Source of the DNA: an uncultured Clostridium sp.
GTDB lineage: Bacteria > Bacillota > Clostridia > TANB77 > CAG-508
NCBI GenBank assembly: GCA_947572545.1
Contig: CANPCK010000007.1
Location: 1-32,066, forward strand
Length of the DNA: 32,066 bases
Direction of reading: 5' to 3'
Shown in pieces: positions 27,091 to 32,066 of the stretch (position 1 is the stretch's first letter; each line of letters starts with the position of its first letter). Position numbers and translations under genes: made by a program. The notes under the pieces were generated by a model. It was not told the DNA's origin and made no database searches. It saw only the letters and a program-made list of their open reading frames with translations.

Positions 27091-27939
27091 ATGAAATCAC
27101 TATGCATTAAAAGTAATAATACTGATATAATTATATATTTGCTAGATAAATTTCAATCTCTCAATCTAGACTCTATTCATGTGTCTAATAATAAATTCAA
27201 ATTATATGAGAATGTAATAGTTCATTATAAAGCAGATAACTTAGATGCTTTTTATGATAATGTTACTTCTATTCTAACTGATACTATAATTTGTTTTTTT
27301 GAAGAAAAATTGCTTAAAAGAATCTTAGAATATAATTATTTTTATTTTACTCCTTCTGAAAAAAGGCAAATATTAAATTTAGCTATCAATTTCTTAGAAA
27401 CTGATACTATTTCTAGAGAAGACAACTTTTTTTCAGTTTATTATTCTGTTTTGGACTATATATCTAATAATCATTCTATTGTACTAGATGGTTTTGTAAA
27501 CTTTAGACTTCAAAATTATATGAAAGATTTAGATTATATTATTGATATTTCTGTTAATAAGTTTTTAATAGAAAAAGAGTACAATGAATTTATAAATATT
27601 TTAAAATTATATGTGTCTCTTAATCCTTTTAATAGTCCTTTAATTCATGTGGTCTACCATAATGGAGAAAGTACATTACTTGATATTGATAAAAATATTA
27701 TTTCAACTGAAGATAATGCTTTTCAGGCTAAATATTTATCTGATATAACTTTTTCCTCAAATGATTATGCTTTAAATACTCTTTTGAATTTAACTCCTAA
27801 AAAGTTAGTAATTCATTTGTCTGACAAAAAGGAGGATGAATTTATAAATACATTAAAAAAGATTTTTGAAAATAGATATGAAATATGTTCTGATTGCAAT
27901 CTTTGTAGTCTATATAAGAAGAACTTAAGTTTAAAGTAA
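27091..27939 (+). CDS. ytxC: YtxC-like sporulation protein
   Basis: The 282-residue protein resembles the YtxC family of Bacilli and Clostridia: an N-terminal alpha/beta part, the helical middle with F-F-E-E-K-L-L-K-R-I-L, and V-L-D-G-F-V-N-F-R-L-Q-N-Y ahead of a conserved helical region. It ends in a Cys-rich C-S-D-C-N-L-C-S-L-Y. YtxC is linked to sporulation, but its biochemical role is not known. Its presence suggests a spore former. It is preceded by the unusual hairpin that buries its ribosome binding site and followed by a long palindrome. Confidence is moderate because the family is poorly conserved. Confidence 0.7.
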   Translation: MKSLCIKSNNTDIIIYLLDKFQSLNLDSIHVSNNKFKLYENVIVHYKADNLDAFYDNVTSILTDTIICFFEEKLLKRILEYNYFYFTPSEKRQILNLAINFLETDTISREDNFFSVYYSVLDYISNNHSIVLDGFVNFRLQNYMKDLDYIIDISVNKFLIEKEYNEFINILKLYVSLNPFNSPLIHVVYHNGESTLLDIDKNIISTEDNAFQAKYLSDITFSSNDYALNTLLNLTPKKLVIHLSDKKEDEFINTLKKIFENRYEICSDCNLCSLYKKNLSLK

Positions 27940-27953
27940 CTACTTTAAGTTAT

Positions 27954-28031
27954 AAGAGATAGTAATTATATTTGCTTTCTTATGTCCTCATTTTGGGGAT
28001 CTATCGAATTTTAATATAATTACTATCTCTT
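27954..28031. repeat. 19-bp perfect inverted repeat with 40-nt loop between ytxC and queA
   Basis: Arms at 27954-27972 and 28013-28031 are perfectly complementary over 19 bp, and the 40-nt loop contains a smaller TCCTC/GGGGA stem. It lies between convergent genes and is followed by T-rich sequence on the plus strand, so it may end ytxC transcription. The long loop is unusual for a terminator and also fits a small miniature-element-like palindrome or an sRNA. Confidence 0.7.
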
Positions 28032-28089
28032 TGTATTTTAATCGTTTTTATTTGGAAGTTCACAAATTCTAATGATATATTTAAGTTTA

Positions 28090-29118
28090 TTAAATTATTA
28101 TCATTGCATCTCCAAAACTGAAAAATCTAAATTCTTCTTCTACTGCTTTGTTATATGCTTTTAATATAAATTCTCTACCTGCTAATGCAGATACTAACAT
28201 TAGTAAAGTTGATTTTGGTAAATGAAAATTTGTAATAAGTCCATCTATACACTTAAATTTATATCCTGGATATATGTATATACTTGTGTCTTCTTCACAG
28301 ACATGTACCATTCCTTTTTCGTCTGATATGCTTTCTAATACTCTACATGAAGTTGTCCCAACTGATATTACTCTTTTACCATTTTTCTTTGTTTCATTTA
28401 TTTTATCTACATCTTCTTGTTTTATATAAAAGTGCTCTGAGTGCATCTCGTGTTCTTCAACATTTTCTTCTTTAACTGGTCTAAATGTACCTATTCCAAC
28501 ATGTAATGTAACTTTTGCAATTTTGATACCTTTTTCTTGTATTTTTGCTAAAAGCTCATCAGTAAAATGAAGTCCTGCTGTTGGTGCAGCGGCTGACCCT
28601 TCATATTTTGCGTATATTGTCTGATACCTGTTTCTTTCTTTTAATTCTTCATGTATATATGGTGGAAGCGGCATAAGCCCTATTTTGTCTAATATCTCGT
28701 TAAAGATTCCTTTATAGCTAAATTTTACTTTTCTAGTTCCTCCTGGCATAATATCTAAAATCTCTGCTTCTAATATTTTATTTTCTCCAAAGTATACTTT
28801 TGTACCTGGTTTTAGTTTACTTCCTGGTCTTACAATACTTTCCCATACATCTCCTTCTAACTGTTTTAATAATAAAAACTCTACATTTGCTCCCGTTTCT
28901 TTTTTTCCATATAGTCTTGCTGGTATTACTTTAGTATTATTTATTACTAGACAATCTCCTTCTTCTAAATAATCTATTATATTAGAAAATATTTTATCAC
29001 TTAATATTTCTTGCTTTTTTCTATTTACTACCATAAGTCTTGAGTTATCCCTTTTATCTATTGGGGTCTGTGCTATTAATCTTTCTGGTAATTCATAATT
29101 AAAATCTTCTACTTTCAT
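28090..29118 (-). CDS. queA: S-adenosylmethionine:tRNA ribosyltransferase-isomerase
   Basis: QueA transfers the ribosyl part of SAM to preQ1-tRNA to make epoxyqueuosine. The 342-residue protein starts with [14 protein letters not shown] and has the landmarks [30 protein letters not shown] and F-I-K/I-Y-P-G-Y-type end [12 protein letters not shown]. Length is normal. It has a GGAGG site and lies 2 bp after a nucleotidyltransferase gene. In many Firmicutes queA is next to tgt; here tgt is 8 kb away. Confidence 0.97.
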   Translation of the reverse strand: MKVEDFNYELPERLIAQTPIDKRDNSRLMVVNRKKQEILSDKIFSNIIDYLEEGDCLVINNTKVIPARLYGKKETGANVEFLLLKQLEGDVWESIVRPGSKLKPGTKVYFGENKILEAEILDIMPGGTRKVKFSYKGIFNEILDKIGLMPLPPYIHEELKERNRYQTIYAKYEGSAAAPTAGLHFTDELLAKIQEKGIKIAKVTLHVGIGTFRPVKEENVEEHEMHSEHFYIKQEDVDKINETKKNGKRVISVGTTSCRVLESISDEKGMVHVCEEDTSIYIYPGYKFKCIDGLITNFHLPKSTLLMLVSALAGREFILKAYNKAVEEEFRFFSFGDAMIII

Positions 29119-29120
29119 GT

Positions 29121-29723
29121 CTATTCCTCCATAACAAAGTCCTGTTTAGGTTCGTTTTGTACCTTTTCTATTATTTCTTTTATTTCTTTATATCTTTTTA
29201 CTACTGCCTTTGGACAACTTTTATTTATATATTCTATATTATTTTTCAAAAAAGCTTCTCTGATTTTTGTTGAGGATATTGCATCAAACATCTTCTCTCT
29301 TTCAAATATCCTAAAATTTATCCTTCTTTTTATTGTTTGATCAAACCATTTGTATATTATTTCTTGACTGTCTGAAAAGTATATTGTTATTGTCTTTTGT
29401 TCTGCAAGTGAAACTATATTATAGTACAAATAGTTTCCCCATTCTATATTAGAGTCTATGTCTGTTTCCATAGACCAATCTGGAAGTGCTGAAACTATTA
29501 TCCTTTCTATATAGTTTTTTCCAAATCTCTCTTCTAGTGCTTCTTCTAATATTTTTCTTCTCAAATCATATTTAATAGGGTTTCTAATTGTCCCTTCTTT
29601 GTTTTTGCTTCCTATTAATATTATTACCTTTTCATTTTCTTCTAGTGCTTTTTCTATTATTCCTAAATGTCCTAAGTGTAATGGTTGCATTCTAGATAAA
29701 AATACTCCTATTTTTGTTTTCAT
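29121..29723 (-). CDS. Nucleotidyltransferase of the NMN/cytidylyl adenylyltransferase family (NadM-like)
   Basis: The protein (about 200 residues) has the HxGH motif in L-H-L-G-H-L-G-I-I and the I-S-S-T-K-I-R motif, the two nucleotide-binding signatures of the cytidylyltransferase-like superfamily, plus a variable helical C-terminus. The opening [15 protein letters not shown] is closest to NMN adenylyltransferases of the NadM/NadR kind, which make NAD from NMN and ATP; other substrates are possible. The ATG at 29723 is used; a GTG two codons earlier (29729) is also plausible. It sits between rseP and queA in an apparent operon (gaps of about 18 and 2 bp). Confidence 0.8.
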   Translation of the reverse strand: MKTKIGVFLSRMQPLHLGHLGIIEKALEENEKVIILIGSKNKEGTIRNPIKYDLRRKILEEALEERFGKNYIERIIVSALPDWSMETDIDSNIEWGNYLYYNIVSLAEQKTITIYFSDSQEIIYKWFDQTIKRRINFRIFEREKMFDAISSTKIREAFLKNNIEYINKSCPKAVVKRYKEIKEIIEKVQNEPKQDFVMEE

Positions 29724-29741
29724 TCTCACTTTTTCCTTTTA

Positions 29742-30473
29742 TTATAATATTTTAACAATATCATTATACATTACAAATAATGATAATCCTATTATAAATA
29801 TAAATCCTGCCATTTGTATTTTTAATGTTGTTTCTTCTTTTAATGGTTTTCTCTTTACCCATTCTATTATATATATCAAAAATTTTCCTCCATCTAATGG
29901 TGGAATTGGAATAAGATTTGTGACTCCAAGTGATAATGATATTACAGATAGCAAATACATATATTCTGTTAAATTAGATGTTTGTGACACTATATTTGCA
30001 ACTCCAACTGGTCCTGCTAAGTCATTTACTGTGGCCTCTCCTGTGAATAACATTTTTATGCTTTCCCCTAATGCTCCTACAAATGGACCTATACTTGCCC
30101 ATGCTATCTGTATTCCATAATTAATTGCAACTAATATAAAATAAATTAAAATTCCAAATATAATATTTACAATTGCTCCTGCTGAAATAATTGCTAGTTT
30201 TTTTAAAATTCCTGCCTCACTAAAGGACCCTTCTTCTCCTGAAGGTTGTTCTTCTCCTTCTAAGCTTACAAATCCACCAAGTGGAATTAATCTTACAGAG
30301 TATTTAGTTTCTTTTCTTTGTTTGCTCCAAAGCACTTTTCCAAATCCTATAGAGAACTCATTTACTTTAACTTTACATAGTTTTGCTACAAAGAAATGTC
30401 CTCCTTCATGAATGATAACTAAAATCCCTAGTAAAATCAATGTTTTTATTATTGTAAGTACAATTCCTATCAT
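29742..30473 (-). CDS. rseP: RseP/RasP-type site-2 metalloprotease lacking a PDZ domain
   Basis: This membrane protease has the zinc site H-E-G-G-H (V-I-I-H-E-G-G-H-F-F-V-A-K) in the first helix, and N-L-I-P-I-P-P-L-D-G-G-K with the third ligand in the third helix. The start is set at 30473 behind GGAGG. Its 243 residues are far shorter than usual RseP/RasP (330-430). The region after the second helix jumps from F-I-L-V-A-I-N-Y-G to I-G-P-F-V-G-A-L-G-E-S-I-K-M-L-F, with no room for the regulatory PDZ domain. The reading frame is continuous with no CGGA site inside, so this looks like a real short form. It probably cleaves membrane-embedded anti-sigma factors or signal-peptide remnants. It lies after cdsA. 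Confidence 0.92.
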   Translation of the reverse strand: MIGIVLTIIKTLILLGILVIIHEGGHFFVAKLCKVKVNEFSIGFGKVLWSKQRKETKYSVRLIPLGGFVSLEGEEQPSGEEGSFSEAGILKKLAIISAGAIVNIIFGILIYFILVAINYGIQIAWASIGPFVGALGESIKMLFTGEATVNDLAGPVGVANIVSQTSNLTEYMYLLSVISLSLGVTNLIPIPPLDGGKFLIYIIEWVKRKPLKEETTLKIQMAGFIFIIGLSLFVMYNDIVKIL

Positions 30474-30549
30474 TATCAAATTTCCTCCTTTTATAAAGGA
30501 TATACAATATATCAAGTTTTTATTACATTTCTTAAAACTTTATATTAAC

Positions 30550-30578
30550 AATAAAAGTGAACATAGTTCACTTTTATT
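30550..30578. terminator. Terminator hairpin after cdsA
   Basis: Arms AATAAAAGTGAAC and GTTCACTTTTATT (30550-30562, 30566-30578) pair over 13 bp with a 3-nt loop; both strands carry T-rich flanks. It lies 7 bp after the shifted-frame cdsA stop at 30585, which supports the extended reading of cdsA. Confidence 0.75.
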
Positions 30579-30584
30579 TAATAT

Positions 30585-31425
30585 CTATATATTCATTAGT
30601 AAAACATAAGCAACTGGTGCTATAAATAGTAAACTGTCAATTCTATCCATTATTCCTCCGATGTCCTGGGATTAATGTACTATAATCTTTAATATCATTG
30701 TATCTTTTTATGCTTGATGCTGCAAAATCCCCTACTTGCCCTATTATGCTTAAAAATAATGATATTAGTATAATATATATGTATGATATATGAGTATATA
30801 AATATGTATTACATACAAATGTATATACTAAAGATAACACTACTGCTCCAATAGCCCCAGCTATACATCCTTCTATAGATTTATTTGGACTTATCTTACT
30901 AAATTTATGTTTTCTAGTATTTAAAAATTTTCCTGCTAAGTATGCAAATACATCTGTTGCCCATCCACATATTATTACATACCAAATCAATATATTTCCG
31001 TTCTTTTGGCTATATATTATTGGCATAAACATTATTAAAACTGGAATATATAATATTCCCAAAACAGTTACTGCTCCATCTACTATGTTTGTTTTCATCC
31101 CTGAATTTAGTATATGAAAAAATACTATAAATACTGAAAATATTACTAAGCAAAACATCATTATTATCATATCTGTATCTACATCTATTAATGTTGATTG
31201 CATATGAAAAAGTCTAAGTACAGCAATGCTAATTGCTGCTAAATATCCAATCCATTTTATAGGTTTCGCTCTTTTCCCTTTTTCAAATGCTCCAAAATAT
31301 TCTTGAATTGCAAACAATGCAACTATAGCAAAAAATACATCTATAACATTTTCATTTCCAAATATCATAATTGCAACTATTAATGGAAATCCTAATATTG
31401 TTGTTAAAATTCTTTTTATGTCCAT
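30585..31425 (-). CDS. cdsA: Phosphatidate cytidylyltransferase, +1 frameshift at CGGA
   Basis: CdsA makes CDP-diacylglycerol from phosphatidic acid and CTP, the branch point of phospholipid synthesis. The protein has seven or eight membrane helices. The family signature S-x-x-K-R-x4-K-D-x-S-x2-I-P-x-H-G-G-x-x-D-R-x-D is split: S-S-I-K-R ... L-I-P-G-H in the zero frame up to codon 255, then an extra C at 30660, then G-G-I-M-D-R-I-D-S in the +1 frame, ending at the TAG at 30585. The joined length is 279 residues, normal for the family. Unshifted translation reads R-R-N-N-G and stops at 30643, losing the catalytic end. A further CGGA earlier in the gene is read AAC-GGA and does not shift. It is 5 bp after uppS. 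Confidence 0.97.
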
Positions 31426-31430
31426 AGAAA

Positions 31431-32066
31431 TTACTTACCTCCAAATTTTCTATTTCTTTTTTCATAAGTTTGGATTGCTTCTGCTAAATCTTTTTCTCCA
31501 AAATCAGGCCAATATTTATCGACAAAAACAAATTCTGTATAAACTAATTGCCATGGTAAGAAATTACTTAACCTAATTTCCCCACTTGTTCTTATTAAAA
31601 GATCTGGATCTGGCTCATCTTTAGTATATAGATAATTAGAAATCAGTTCTTCATTTATATCATTTATATCTATCTTTCCAGTTTTTACATCTTCTGCAAT
31701 TTCTTTTGTTGCCTTTGTAATTTCGTCTCTTCCTCCATAATTAAAGGCTATGCAAAGTGTTGTTCCTGTATTACTCTTTGTCTTTTCTATTGCTTTATTT
31801 ATACTTTGCTGAAGTATTTTAGATAAACTTTCTATATGTCCGAAAAATTTTATTCTAACATTCTCTGTATCTGCTGCTTTAGTTAAATCGTCTAAATAGT
31901 TTTTCAAAAGTATCATTAGAGTTCCTACTTCTTCTTCACTTCTTTTCCAATTTTCAGTAGAAAATGCATATACAGTAAGATATTCAATTCCTATTTTATT
32001 TGCATATCTAGTTAATCTCTTTAGGTTTTCTGCGCCTTCTTTATGCCCAAATTTTGTACTTAGTCC
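31431..32066 (-). CDS. uppS: Undecaprenyl diphosphate synthase (5' end outside the window)
   Basis: UppS builds the C55 lipid carrier for cell-wall synthesis from farnesyl diphosphate and isopentenyl diphosphate. The window holds the C-terminal 211 codons, beginning G-L-S-T-K-F-G-H-K-E-G; the usual start, with the catalytic D-G-N-G-R-W, lies beyond 32066. Visible landmarks are A-F-S-T-E-N-W-K-R-S, A-F-N-Y-G-G-R-D-E-I and D-L-L-I-R-T-S-G-E-I-R-L-S-N-F-L. CGGA occurs as TTC-GGA without a shift. In most Firmicutes the order is uppS-cdsA-dxr-rseP; here dxr is absent between cdsA and rseP. Confidence 0.97.
   Translation of the reverse strand, partial: GLSTKFGHKEGAENLKRLTRYANKIGIEYLTVYAFSTENWKRSEEEVGTLMILLKNYLDDLTKAADTENVRIKFFGHIESLSKILQQSINKAIEKTKSNTGTTLCIAFNYGGRDEITKATKEIAEDVKTGKIDINDINEELISNYLYTKDEPDPDLLIRTSGEIRLSNFLPWQLVYTEFVFVDKYWPDFGEKDLAEAIQTYEKRNRKFGGK

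Overview
The window is a 32 kb piece of a very AT-rich Firmicutes genome, most likely an uncultured spore-forming member of the Clostridia. This rests on the low G+C, strong AGGAGG-type ribosome binding sites, TAA-dominated stops, a YtxC-type sporulation gene, an L21 leader, and the rplU-rpmA, rpsB-tsf and uppS-cdsA-rseP neighbourhoods. The exact lineage cannot be fixed from the sequence alone.

The most striking feature is how eight genes are written. alkD-like, carB, carA, the D-Ala-D-Ala carboxypeptidase, tgt, mnmA, a histidine phosphatase and cdsA are each split into two reading frames by one extra base. In all eight the extra base is a C placed exactly between two codons and directly before a GGA glycine codon, so the zero frame reads CGG-A. 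Dropping the C (or reading CGGA as one four-base glycine codon) restores a full-length, family-typical protein, including the CdsA signature, the Tgt zinc site and the CarB ATP-grasp glycine pair. I found no in-frame CGG codon in any other native-looking gene here, while ten CGGA tetramers in the other two codon phases cause no break. Random sequencing error would not respect codon phase. The simplest reading is genome-wide +1 decoding at CGGA, by a four-base glycine codon or by skipping at an unassigned CGG codon.

Layout. Positions 1-329 hold a tandem array of a 131-bp unit made of four successive hairpins. Next come a 2,4-diaminopentanoate-dehydrogenase-like gene with an in-frame TGA (390-1466), an orphan G+C-richer gene (1634-1975), a DedA-like plus glycosyltransferase operon (2106-4045), an AlkD-like gene (4191-4884), a second orphan gene (5028-5519), and carA-carB (5676-10093). 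tsf and rpsB follow (10346-12036), then the divergent carboxypeptidase (12346-13567) and a three-gene ABC exporter operon (13605-16658). A 6S-like RNA (16827-17036) has a fragment of the 131-bp repeat at its 3' end. A third orphan gene with an internal duplication (17221-17967) precedes a WG-repeat protein, tgt and mnmA (18069-21919), rpmA-rplU with an L21 leader (21986-22765), and a phosphatase plus glycosyltransferase pair (22848-24334). On the plus strand are a DUF4912 protein, a GH57 glucan branching-type enzyme and ytxC (24529-27939). The window ends with queA, a nucleotidyltransferase, rseP, cdsA and uppS (28090-32066), with uppS running off the edge.

Together the genes cover pyrimidine/arginine precursor synthesis (carAB), tRNA modification (tgt, queA, mnmA), translation (rpsB, tsf, rplU, rpmA), envelope precursors (uppS, cdsA, carboxypeptidase), membrane proteolysis (rseP), glycan storage (GH57) and sporulation. 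The shifted genes are core genes, so loss of function is unlikely.
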